A stretch of DNA of 55,097 nt, taken from NCBI GenBank assembly GCA_002762785.1, contig PCXY01000006.1, positions 1 to 55,097 on the forward strand. Reading direction: 5' to 3'. Below are positions 22,858 to 31,600 of the stretch, piece after piece; the stretch's first letter is position 1, and every line of letters starts with the position of its first letter. The notes under the pieces were generated by a model, which saw nothing but the letters and a program-made list of their open reading frames with translations, was not told where the DNA came from and ran no database searches. This DNA comes from Candidatus Woesearchaeota archaeon CG10_big_fil_rev_8_21_14_0_10_45_16. GTDB lineage: Archaea; Nanobdellota; Nanobdellia; Woesearchaeales; GW2011-AR9. A program made the translations under genes and the position numbers.

Positions 22858-23537
22858 TATTTACTCAAGAACTGCTGAATCTTGTCAGTCAGTCCCTCCT
22901 CATGTGATTTTGCTTCTATCAATCTTATAGCCTGTTCAGCCCGGCATTCATTTTCCGGGGAATCGCCTTTGATCCAGACGTAGCCGTTCTGGCCGACTGT
23001 TACTTCACAGCCGGTCTTCTCTTTGATGACACTGATCATGCTGGCTTTCTTGCCGATGACCCTTGGCACTTTCTGAGAACTGATCTGGATGATACGGCCG
23101 CCGTTGATCTTCCTCAGGCCTGGCTCTTTCATAGTAAGATCGATCAGGTTTTGAGAAGTTACTTTGGTGATCACGACTATCACGAAATCGCCGATAGCCA
23201 GGATCTTGCTCAAATCTTCAGTTACCCTGATGAAACGGGCAGACGCGTCTTTGACATTCAGCATAGCTGTGTAAGCTGTGCCGGTGCTGATACGCCAGCC
23301 AGACATCAAGATGTCCTGCACCTGGCCGATGATCTTGTCGCCTGTCTTAGGGACATAAGGGCCAGAGAGAGCAGTAACTTTAGCTACTCTTCCTGATAAG
23401 GAGAATAAGCCGAGTGCTCTCGCGTAGATCTTATCATCTTGGCGGTAGGTATTGTCACCTGGAAGGTAATCAAGGCCCTCCGCAAGAACTTGACCGGGAA
23501 TAACGACATCCCGCTCTTGAACTGTAATATTACTCAT
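22857..23537 (-). CDS. rrp4: Exosome complex RNA-binding cap subunit Rrp4
   Basis: 226 aa with the three expected parts: N-terminal domain (VVIPGQVLAEGLDYLPGDNTYRQ), S1 domain (KVTALSGPYVPKTGDKIIGQVQ...) and KH domain (RVIGKKASMISVIKEKTGCEV with the GxxG-like loop). It forms part of the cap that feeds RNA into the Rrp41/42 ring. It is separated from SBDS by a 295-bp gap occupied by a family B element, with its own TATA-like sequence (TTTTTAAAT on the minus strand, near 23611-23625). Confidence 0.95.
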   Translation of the reverse strand: MSNITVQERDVVIPGQVLAEGLDYLPGDNTYRQDDKIYARALGLFSLSGRVAKVTALSGPYVPKTGDKIIGQVQDILMSGWRISTGTAYTAMLNVKDASARFIRVTEDLSKILAIGDFVIVVITKVTSQNLIDLTMKEPGLRKINGGRIIQISSQKVPRVIGKKASMISVIKEKTGCEVTVGQNGYVWIKGDSPENECRAEQAIRLIEAKSHEEGLTDKIQQFLSK

Positions 23538-23673
23538 TGTTTAACATCCGCTTTCAATATATACTGCGGATCCTCCATTTTCTTTTCTCGTATGGGCTAG
23601 ATTTGGTCTCTTATTTAAAAATTTATGGGTAGGGATTATGACAAAGTCAGAAAAGATCTAGATCTGAAAAAAT

Positions 23674-23830
23674 CATAAAAATGCGTGAAACCGTCTTACC
23701 CCGCCCCAAAGGACGGGGTTTGAAAAAAGATGGTTTATCTGACCACGCATTTTTAGGATGCAAAATAGCCAGAAAAGTCAGGCCATTCATCCACAGATTA
23801 AAACCAGTGGTTTTCTGGCTATTTTTACAT
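23674..23830. mobile_element. Family B double-hairpin element (solitary copy)
   Basis: 157 bp from CATAAAAATGCG to ATTTTTACAT. Hairpin 1: AAAAATGCGTG...CACGCATTTTT, enclosing CCCCGCCC..GGACGGGG. Hairpin 2: AAAATAGCCAGAAAA...TTTTCTGGCTATTTT. The same unit, longer by an internal segment, is nested inside the family A copy at 37782-38121. No target duplication or coding capacity. The GC-rich inner hairpin resembles right ends of IS200/IS605 elements. It ends 2 bp from the SBDS stop codon, splitting the exosome superoperon. Confidence 0.8.
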
Positions 23831-23832
23831 AA

Positions 23833-24519
23833 CTATTTCTCCTCAACACTGACTTCTCCATGAGTGGCAGAATTAAGCTTATCGATGTATTCCGGCACCA
23901 TACCGGCTGGCATTTCCACCGTCACCGTCCAGCTGCCGTCAGTGTTCCAGTTCTCAGAAAGCACTTTCACGCCAGATTTGACGACATTATAGGCTTTCCC
24001 AGAATATTGAGAAGGAACTGTCACCAGCAAGATCTTCTGTTCGATCTTGAGAGGGATGATCGGCCGTAATTTAGAGATGATCCCGTCAAACTGCTCATCG
24101 ATAGTCTTATGATCGTCCAGGTGGACCTTTCCCTGCTCCAAAGCAGCTTCTATCCTGGCTGCGGGATGCGGCAGTCCGGTCTTGGGATCGACCGCATGCT
24201 TATGGATGAGATTTACCAGCTTACGCCATCTCTGCTCCCGTTCCTGAGCCCGATGTTCCGAAGTGACTTGGATCTCTCCATGTTTCAGGATGAAATCAGC
24301 CACCGCATCTACATCGGTCTTTGAGAACGCTTTCTGCAGTTCATCGTCTGAAGCGACCTGGCCTTTCCTGGCGTCGGTAAAGATATGGTCGGCCAGGAGA
24401 ACTTCCCGAAGGTCGTTAATCTCGCCCTTCCGATACTTTAAAGCATTGTCAGGATCGATGCTTATCTCGAACGTTTCACCGGCCCTTTTTATCCTGGCCA
24501 CATTTAGTTTTTCAGTCAT
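23833..24519 (-). CDS. Ribosome maturation protein SBDS
   Basis: 228 aa, the usual archaeal length. N-terminal FYSH domain with RIKRAGETFEISIDPDNALKYRKGE and a helical DVDAVADFILKHGEIQVTSEHR. Then the three-helix middle domain (LIHKHAVDPKTGLPHPAARIEAALEQ) and a C-terminal RRM-like domain (LLVTVPSQYSGKAYNVV). It acts in 50S maturation by helping release an anti-association factor. It follows psmA and precedes rrp4, the standard archaeal order. Confidence 0.96.
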   Translation of the reverse strand: MTEKLNVARIKRAGETFEISIDPDNALKYRKGEINDLREVLLADHIFTDARKGQVASDDELQKAFSKTDVDAVADFILKHGEIQVTSEHRAQEREQRWRKLVNLIHKHAVDPKTGLPHPAARIEAALEQGKVHLDDHKTIDEQFDGIISKLRPIIPLKIEQKILLVTVPSQYSGKAYNVVKSGVKVLSENWNTDGSWTVTVEMPAGMVPEYIDKLNSATHGEVSVEEK

Positions 24520-24559
24520 GGAAATCGCCTTATAAGAAAGATGATAAATAAAAAATAAT

Positions 24560-25285
24560 CTATTTTGACAATCGTTTCAGCTCGTCGTTGCTCAGCTGTG
24601 TAAACTTCTTGTCGGACTGTTTGATGACCACTGCATCAACCCGGTCAAAGTTGAAATTAACGCCCAGAAATTTCTTCATCGCTTCTAATCCCAGACGGAC
24701 GCCTTCATCTACAGTCATGTTAGCTCGGTAACCTTTCTGCAACATCGGTTCTACTTCTGCTTCTCCTTCACCGATAACAGCCGCTTTATACTGAAAATAT
24801 AGACCATAAGGTTCCGTTAAGAATAGTTTTATCGTTCCATCTTCTTCTACTCCAGCAACCAGCATGGAAACTCCAAAAGGACGTAAACCAGCTGATTGAG
24901 TACAGATCTGTTTCATATCACAAATTTCTTTAACGATAGTAAGAACATCAATCTTAGAATCATAAGTAACAGCATGTTGTTGTGATTTCAGCTGAACTCT
25001 ATCCACCAGTACACGGGCATCAGAGATGATTCCAGCAGCAGTGATAGCAATATGATCATCAACTCTAAACATCTTTTCTATAGCTTCTGGAACCAGAAGT
25101 TTAGAAGTGACCCTTTTATCAGTCACTAAAACTACACCATCTTTACAAGCTATTCCAATAGCAGTGGAACCTTGTTTTACGGTCTTTTTAGCGTATTCAA
25201 CCTGTAGCAATCGACCATCAGGAGAAAACATAGTAATCGAGCGGTCATAGCCCATCTTATCAATCATCTGTTTGTTCATAGTCAT
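24560..25285 (-). CDS. psmA: 20S proteasome alpha subunit
   Basis: 241 aa from MTMNKQMIDKMGYDRSITMF. The alpha-type N-terminal extension (YDRSITMFSPDGRLLQVEYAKKTV) is the gate-forming signature, followed by the Ntn fold (GSTAIGIACKDGVVL). It forms the outer rings of the 20S particle and is catalytically inactive. The ATG at 25285 is chosen because AGAGGTG stands 6 nt upstream; the in-frame GTG at 25294 is part of that site. The beta subunit gene is not in the window. Confidence 0.96.
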   Translation of the reverse strand: MTMNKQMIDKMGYDRSITMFSPDGRLLQVEYAKKTVKQGSTAIGIACKDGVVLVTDKRVTSKLLVPEAIEKMFRVDDHIAITAAGIISDARVLVDRVQLKSQQHAVTYDSKIDVLTIVKEICDMKQICTQSAGLRPFGVSMLVAGVEEDGTIKLFLTEPYGLYFQYKAAVIGEGEAEVEPMLQKGYRANMTVDEGVRLGLEAMKKFLGVNFNFDRVDAVVIKQSDKKFTQLSNDELKRLSK

Positions 25286-25296
25286 AGTAAACACCT

Positions 25297-25665
25297 CTAT
25301 AATCTTGCTTTTGAATCAACACCGTCAGCCGCTTTTTGAAGCGCTCCCGAAGTCACTATTGACTTGAGGAGTACGGGGTTATTTTTAATCTTTTTGATTA
25401 AGATGACAGCAGATTTTAGTTCATCCACCCAATCATGGTTAACTTTGATGATAAAATGATTGTTCTTATAGCGTTCTTTGATAAATGAAGGCGAAGCTTT
25501 GGCCAGCCCCAAATCTCCTAAGAAGGACTTAAGAGCCTCATCCACTGCTTTTTTAACCTCATCTGCGGTAAACGCCTTGTCTCCAGCTATCTGGAACAGG
25601 ACGTAACGCTTCTTCGGCTTCAAAGACGGCAGGAGTTTCATGTAAAGATGGAAAGAGGAGGACAT
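25297..25665 (-). CDS. rnp2: RNase P protein component Pop5 (Rnp2)
   Basis: 122 aa. MKLLPSLKPKKRYVLFQIAG is the Pop5 start, with later FLGDLGLAKASPSFI and FIIKVNHDWVDELKSAVILI matching the RRM-like fold. It pairs with Rpp30 to stimulate RNase P RNA in 5' trimming of tRNA. It is the first gene of the proteasome-exosome superoperon; an AT-rich promoter region precedes it. Met9 is an alternative start. Confidence 0.88.
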   Translation of the reverse strand: MSSSFHLYMKLLPSLKPKKRYVLFQIAGDKAFTADEVKKAVDEALKSFLGDLGLAKASPSFIKERYKNNHFIIKVNHDWVDELKSAVILIKKIKNNPVLLKSIVTSGALQKAADGVDSKARL

Positions 25666-25874
25666 TAAAAATCTTTGGATTGGCTTTGATTATTTGAAAT
25701 CGCTAAAACGCCCATTGGAATTTTTACTGACTAGAGACAATTCTCATCTTCAACAAGGCCCGTTATTTTCTAGAACTTCCATCCATGACCCCAAATATAG
25801 GACAAACTATTGTATGAAACAAAGTGACTCTTCATCCTAAGAAAAATATATTAACAATTAAAAAAGAATAAAAT

Positions 25875-26303
25875 CTACTCCACAAACTCTTCATCATTGA
25901 CGATGTCTAAATCTTCTTCTGAACTATCACCGTCAGAATCGCCATCATCAGAATCCCCGCCAGGAAGACCTTTCATCATCCCTGGATCGTTGGTCATGAC
26001 TTCCTGCTGCTCCTGCTGTCCCACAACTTCGATCTTGCCGAACTTGCCGGCCGAAAGCTGTTTCTGCCCCTTGTATTCAGAACACCAGCCGTTCTGGAGA
26101 TGGATCCGGTCGCCCACTTTGACGGAATCAACATCATCGTTCCAAAGAGTTAGCGTCACCTGACCGGTGGCATCTTTAAGAGTGGCGTTGCAGACGCGTC
26201 CGGACTTGCCGAACTTTTCAAAAGACCGCGGCTCTTCTTTCGAGACGATCTCGGCCACGATATCAACTTTCCCTGTATTTGCAGTTAGATCTTTGATTTC
26301 CAT
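25875..26303 (-). CDS. ssb: Single-stranded DNA-binding protein (OB-fold, short archaeal type)
   Basis: 142 aa. One OB fold (1-95): IKDLTANTGKVDIVAEIVSKEEPRSF, VCNATLKDATGQVTLTLWNDD, VKVGDRIHLQNGWCSEYKGQKQL. This is followed by a Gly/Asp/Glu-rich tail ending DIVNDEEFVE. The same architecture (one OB fold and an acidic tail) is known for the Sulfolobus-type SSB. It should coat single-stranded DNA, the tail recruiting partners. Separate promoter; 209 bp of AT-rich non-coding DNA lies upstream toward pop5 with no feature I can name. Confidence 0.88.
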   Translation of the reverse strand: MEIKDLTANTGKVDIVAEIVSKEEPRSFEKFGKSGRVCNATLKDATGQVTLTLWNDDVDSVKVGDRIHLQNGWCSEYKGQKQLSAGKFGKIEVVGQQEQQEVMTNDPGMMKGLPGGDSDDGDSDGDSSEEDLDIVNDEEFVE

Positions 26304-26351
26304 TGGTTCTGCACCTTCACATTAATTTATATAGATTTCTTTTCTTGAGAA

Positions 26352-27338
26352 CTATTTCATCATCTTTTCAACATCTTTTGAATCCCAGCCCTGACTGACT
26401 AGCCTTGAGCGTATCTGGGAATCAGAATAACCCTGTTCCCGGCTATTGGCAACATATTCTTTTGCTGGGGCGAGTTTTCTTCTCTGCAGGATGAACAGGA
26501 CCAGGACGATGATAACTGCCAGTAAGACCACTGAACCGGTCAAAGGGATGACCCATGACGGAAAACCAGCAGGTTCTGCGGCCGGCTGCTGCACGACCGG
26601 TTCTTTACAGCTTAACGTCAATGAATCACAAGTGCCGGGACAGGTCTCGACGGTCTGCCATTGCTGGCCGTCGGCACTGCATTTTTGCAGTTGGATGCCA
26701 GAACAACGTTGTTGATCAGCCTGGCACACTTTTGCCGGCAAGGTTACCTCAGAACCGCAGGATTGCTGTTCCAAAGGTTTAGCAGTAGCGATAACATCAT
26801 CGACAGTACCATTATCTAACAAGGCAGCGCAGTTGTCGTTCCTTTGACAAGTTCTAGTCTGGCTGTTGATACGGCAAACTGACCAGTCGCCGCAGACCCA
26901 GCTCATGGTACAGGTTTCAGTGGCGTTCTCAGTAGCATTAGACCTTGGTCTGCTGCCCCCAGCATCTTCAACCCCAGCAGAGACTGAACGGCTGACGACC
27001 TCACCGAACTGGAAATTAAATTCTGTGACATCACCAGAACCATAAGTGTCGCTGCCTAACAAGGTCTCATTGCCGAAAGCGTCAACGGCGAAAAACTCGA
27101 TCTCATCGCCGCTGCCGGAAATTTTGAACGTCTCTTCATAGCCGTATTTACCGTCATCTGCCACTGACGTCGTGAAATCAGAACCGTCCAGGACAGCTTT
27201 GAGAGTGAATGTGCCATTAGGCAGATCAGCGATCGAACCGTAGAACTGTTCAAAATCAGTCAATGACGGCACTTCAGCAGCAGCGACGAAAGCAGCGCAA
27301 AGCAGTACGAGCAGTATCAAAGTGGTTGTCGTTTTCAT
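26352..27338 (-). CDS. Secreted Cys-rich protein with C-terminal TM and GW motif
   Basis: 328 aa, function unknown. Signal peptide (1-20), a beta-rich domain (about 22-125), then a module with CTMSWVCGDWSVCRINSQTRTC, the WxCxxWSxC...RTC pattern common in secreted archaeal proteins. A second Cys-rich segment (VCQADQQRCSGIQLQKC) follows, then a TM (about 262-286) and a short cytosolic tail ending YSDSQIRSRLVSQGWDSKDVEK. The tail resembles residues 236-275 of the protein at 176-1717. Only 10 bp separate it from the next upstream gene, so it is part of a secreted-protein cluster. Confidence 0.8.
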   Translation of the reverse strand: MKTTTTLILLVLLCAAFVAAAEVPSLTDFEQFYGSIADLPNGTFTLKAVLDGSDFTTSVADDGKYGYEETFKISGSGDEIEFFAVDAFGNETLLGSDTYGSGDVTEFNFQFGEVVSRSVSAGVEDAGGSRPRSNATENATETCTMSWVCGDWSVCRINSQTRTCQRNDNCAALLDNGTVDDVIATAKPLEQQSCGSEVTLPAKVCQADQQRCSGIQLQKCSADGQQWQTVETCPGTCDSLTLSCKEPVVQQPAAEPAGFPSWVIPLTGSVVLLAVIIVLVLFILQRRKLAPAKEYVANSREQGYSDSQIRSRLVSQGWDSKDVEKMMK

Positions 27339-27348
27339 TCTATCGTTT

Positions 27349-28656
27349 TCATTCTATACTATAGCGAAGGGGCAGCCTGTTCGGGGTAGATATCCAGTAG
27401 AATCTTCCCGGCTGCAGCGGTGTATCAACATCGATCTGTTCGCAGCGGTAATTCTGGCCGCAGGTGTACAGTTCATAATTTTCGACGGAAGTGAAGGTGT
27501 TCAATGGCTTAGGCACGGTTCCTGGCAGAGAGAACGGATTCCAGCCGGCAGGAAGGGTCTGCTGCCGCGATGCGGCAAGATCAGGCAGGTTATTCTCAAC
27601 CGAACCCGGCTGTTCAAGCAGGCAGGAGAATGTGACTGTCTCCTCATCATTATGAGCCAAGCGGACAAAGTAGGATTTAAAGACGGAAATCTGATCAAAG
27701 TCGCTCGGCGCGCCGTTGGTCCAGATCAGTCTTTCAGCAGAGACCGGATCGTAACTGTAGACATGACGGACATCGGTGTCAGCAAACAACGCATCAAGCG
27801 AGGTTTCATCAGGCATGCACGGTAAAGAGAACGGCTGGATGTCTTTAGTCGCCCGGAAACGGACTTCCAGTTCTCCAGAACCATCTTCAGCGACCCGCAG
27901 GTTCATCGCTGGCGACCCTTCCTGATCAAACTGATAGACGACACCATCGACAGCGAAGGTGAAGTAAGCATGAGTTTCAAGGCCCTGGACAGTCGAGATT
28001 ATGTCAACGACGAATGACTGCGGCTCGTCAGGGATGTCTAGGACGTATCGGGCAGTGGTCCTGTTATCTTCTTCTTCGATATCTAAGATGTCACCGTCGA
28101 CGATCGTGAAATCAGGCGTGGAAGAGCTGACAGCTTCCAAGACAGCCGAGAATTGTGAACCTGGCTGCACTCGGATCACCGAAAGATACGGAGTTCCATC
28201 TTCCCTCAATAAGCGGATTGCCGACCTGTCGGGAGCGCTGAAATGAAGGTTACGGAGCGATAGTTGATTGCCGACGATGGAAACTTCGAGATCAGCCTGC
28301 GCATCAGCATCATCAAGATACAACGAAGAACTGTCACCGTCAGCAGCCAAAAGATCCTGCGCGACAAGGATATCGTTGAGGTTTAATGTGACCAGATAAT
28401 TCTCATCATCCTGATTTTCGACGATCAGATCAAACGTTTGGGATTCTTCAGCGTTGAGAGACGCCGTTATCTCTGTAGACAACGACTCAGCCGGAAGCGC
28501 TATCTGATACATTCCAGCTCCAGTAAGATTGATATTCTCGATCCCAGGGAGGTTTGCGGCCTTGCCGACCGAAGGTGAACTTATCAGAAGAGCGGCGACG
28601 AGGACTAAAGCTAGGATGACCACAATGCTCATTATCTTGATGTCGTGTTGTTTCAT
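27349..28656 (-). CDS. Secreted/membrane-anchored beta-rich protein
   Basis: 435 aa, unrecognised. A single N-terminal hydrophobic segment (about 8-30) with no clear cleavage site is followed by a large beta-rich ectodomain. The last 160 residues contain several WNP/FSLPGT-like turns and a conserved-looking CGQNYRCEQID near the end. The C-terminal QPGRFYWISTPNRL pattern resembles the end of secreted repeat proteins whose domains organise around 'W-N-x-F-S-L-P' motifs (twice here: QPFSLPCMP and WNPFSLPGT). It sits 2 bp from the stop of the 1133-aa gene, so they share a transcript. Confidence 0.75.
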   Translation of the reverse strand: MKQHDIKIMSIVVILALVLVAALLISSPSVGKAANLPGIENINLTGAGMYQIALPAESLSTEITASLNAEESQTFDLIVENQDDENYLVTLNLNDILVAQDLLAADGDSSSLYLDDADAQADLEVSIVGNQLSLRNLHFSAPDRSAIRLLREDGTPYLSVIRVQPGSQFSAVLEAVSSSTPDFTIVDGDILDIEEEDNRTTARYVLDIPDEPQSFVVDIISTVQGLETHAYFTFAVDGVVYQFDQEGSPAMNLRVAEDGSGELEVRFRATKDIQPFSLPCMPDETSLDALFADTDVRHVYSYDPVSAERLIWTNGAPSDFDQISVFKSYFVRLAHNDEETVTFSCLLEQPGSVENNLPDLAASRQQTLPAGWNPFSLPGTVPKPLNTFTSVENYELYTCGQNYRCEQIDVDTPLQPGRFYWISTPNRLPLRYSIE

Positions 28657-28658
28657 GC

Positions 28659-31600
28659 TTAGCCTCTTCGCACCGAGATGATGACATCATCCGCGATCTC
28701 TTCTACCGTAATCGTCACCCTCTGGCCTTCCAAGCGCACCGTCCGGCTGTCGCCTTCCGCAAACCAGCGGTTCAGGAGATCATCCAGTTTCAGACGGACC
28801 AATCCCGGAGCGACACCGATAATCTCTAAAGTATAGATGTTCTGATTGACCTGGAACTGTAATGGTTGCTGCTGTGATCTTGCTAATAATAATGGTTGAC
28901 CATCAGCTGGCAGGATGTTGTATGAAGGAACGCTGAACAGCACTTCCACCGGTGCGTCTTCCAGGCCGGTCTCTTCCTGCTCGATCAAGACAGGGATGCC
29001 CTCGACGACGACAGTGCCATTAGATGAGATCGGCGTTATCGCCTGGAGGTTAGCGATCCTCTGCGCCCGGCCGCTAGGATAAGGCGTAAAGCCGAACGAG
29101 GACAGCCGCGAATCGGCAGCATCAGGAAGATAGTATGACCCGGAGATGTTAAATACAGGTTTCCGGTCATTGACAACTTCCGCGATGAATGAGAACCAGT
29201 CAGGGTGAGAAAAGTCCTGATCTTCTGAAAGCAAGATGATCTCCCGGACAAACACTTTCTTGTTGCTGCCAGCCTGCCGATTTGATTCCAATAGGTAACG
29301 GGTGTTGCCGATCCTGACTGTCTTGATAGGGTCGACGATAGTGTCTAACAATAAGCCTTTATCATCACAGACTTTGGCAGCTTGAGTATCAGCGTAAGCC
29401 ACCTGGAAGCATAAGCGCAAGGTGGAAGCGCCGATATCGACAGCGTTGTCCACCGTAAGCTCACGCATGAACGAACGCCGGGCAGCAGAACTGAAGCGAA
29501 GGGTACGGATGTTCTCATCGACAGACACCTCGATGCGCCCCTCAGGAACCTGGAACGCGACATTGTTGCCATCAACCGCACTTTGATAAGAATCACCTTC
29601 CAGAGATTGCAAAGTCAATGAACGCGGATCATAGAACTGAACATTGCCTTGATTAGCCTGATGTCCAAGAAGATAATATGACTGGTCTAATTTTAATGCG
29701 ATCTTCCTGCCTCTAGCGAAAGTGTTGATGAATTCGTCTGTGAACGGATGGGTCTGGTCCTGCAACGAAAGATCATATAACAAGTATAATGAAGCGCCCT
29801 TGACCGGCACGGCGCCGTTGATCTGAGCAGAGTCGTAATAAAACAAGACGCCGTTGATCACTTGCGGTTCTTCAAACTGCAGGGTGTGCAGATTTTGGGC
29901 AGCCCTGATCTTGAATGTCGGTTGGAACAGCCCGGTATCGTCAGGAGCAGTTTCAATAGTGCCAAGGATAGGCTGGTCTACGGTAATTGAACCGGTAGAG
30001 AAGAATGGTGCCGAAAGATCATCTTCCAGATTGATCGGCCTGATCTCGTTCTGAGCCAGAGCAAAGACGCTGAACGGCGGCGGCGGATCACCATAATTTC
30101 TTCTCAAAGTGATCTGGCCGCGGTCAAGCGTCGGAGCCGTAACTTCGCTTTCGCTGCCGCTTACGGTCAACGGAGAAACTCTGTCTCCATCGTAGGCAGT
30201 TATGAAAATGTCTTCCAACGACAACAAAGCTGCTTCGGGATGACCCACCAGATAAAGGATATCATGATATTTCAAAACGATACGACGACCAGCTACCATG
30301 CTGTCGATGAAATTGTCGTAATCAAGCGGGGTTTCCTGCCTTCGCAAAGGAACAAGATCAAAGATAGATACTTTCTTGACGTCATCCTCAACCTCAAAAA
30401 GGAAAGCATAGTTAAGAGCAGTTCCGCTCAAGGTTCTTTCAGTCAACTGATCAACCTGCAAAGTAAATTCAAAATCATTATTGCGGCAGACTTTGACCTG
30501 CTGTCCGTCTCGTGGGTTATCATCTTGACAGACAGTCAGCTGACCGACATCAGCTGGAGTAGTTATCCTCGTCGGTTCTGATAAAGAGAATCTTACTTCA
30601 TGAAGTTCTGACAGGTCAGCTGGCTGCACATAAGTCGCTGGAGTTTCTCCGGGTTCCAGAGCCGAGATGACAAACTGCGCATCACGACCTTGAGAACGCT
30701 GGGTGACAGCGATCTGTTTTTGGCCCAAGACGTCAAAGAGGTACCAGTTGCTTCCTGCGTAAGGATGGATCTCCATCGCCTCCTGCGTCGGAAGATGAGT
30801 AAGCTTCATGCTGCCGGTGGAGAACAGCTCACCACTTTCATATTCTAATAAGTAGTATTCGTCGTTCAAGATCAGGACAAGGCCGTTGCCAGCCAGCATG
30901 TTGCCGACAAAAGAACCAAGTGGAAACAACTTCTCCTGATTAGCAAGAGTTTCGGTACGGATAAGACGAACTGTTTTAACATCTTCAGGAGTATCATAAA
31001 GTAAAGTTATTCCTGATCTGGTTGTCGGACGACCGTTGGTGCGTTGTAAAGAATCTAAAGAATCTAAGACTACGTAAGGAGCGTCACTGCGACATAACGT
31101 AGCCCGTTCCTGGACATTGGCCGTATCCCTATCACAGAGGCGGATGTTCTGCATGTCAGGGACGACGCCGTTGATATTGATGACAAACCTGTCAGTCTTT
31201 TTGATAGCCACTTCAAAACGTGAATTGTCAAGGGTGTAGGAGAGGGTGTTGCCACAAGCTGGATCATTAGCATCCGTAACACCGTTGTGGTCATCGTCTT
31301 CTCCATTGTTACATACCTTCTCCTCAACAACAAAACGCTGATTCTCGCAACGGATACTGACTGTAGGATCAAAAATAGGAGCAAGTCTGAACTCGTCACA
31401 GGAGATAAAACTTTCACCATTACAAAGGCGATTGCTGTTGAATAACTGAACCGTCTTATACTTTGTCTCAGAAGAACAGACAACCCCTTGTTGCTGTTCA
31501 GGCTGCCCTTCCTGATCTACCCTCTGCTGCCAACGATTACCAGAGCAGACATAGCGGCCATCTTCAGTAACCTGACCTTCTGTAGCCTGATCGCACTGTA

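Noticed and set aside
23681-23863. ORF of 60 codons in family B, also at 37837-38046 (minus), starting MRETVLPRPK
   Set aside because: It translates through hairpin arms. Similarity between copies is at DNA level including non-coding parts, and each copy ends differently.
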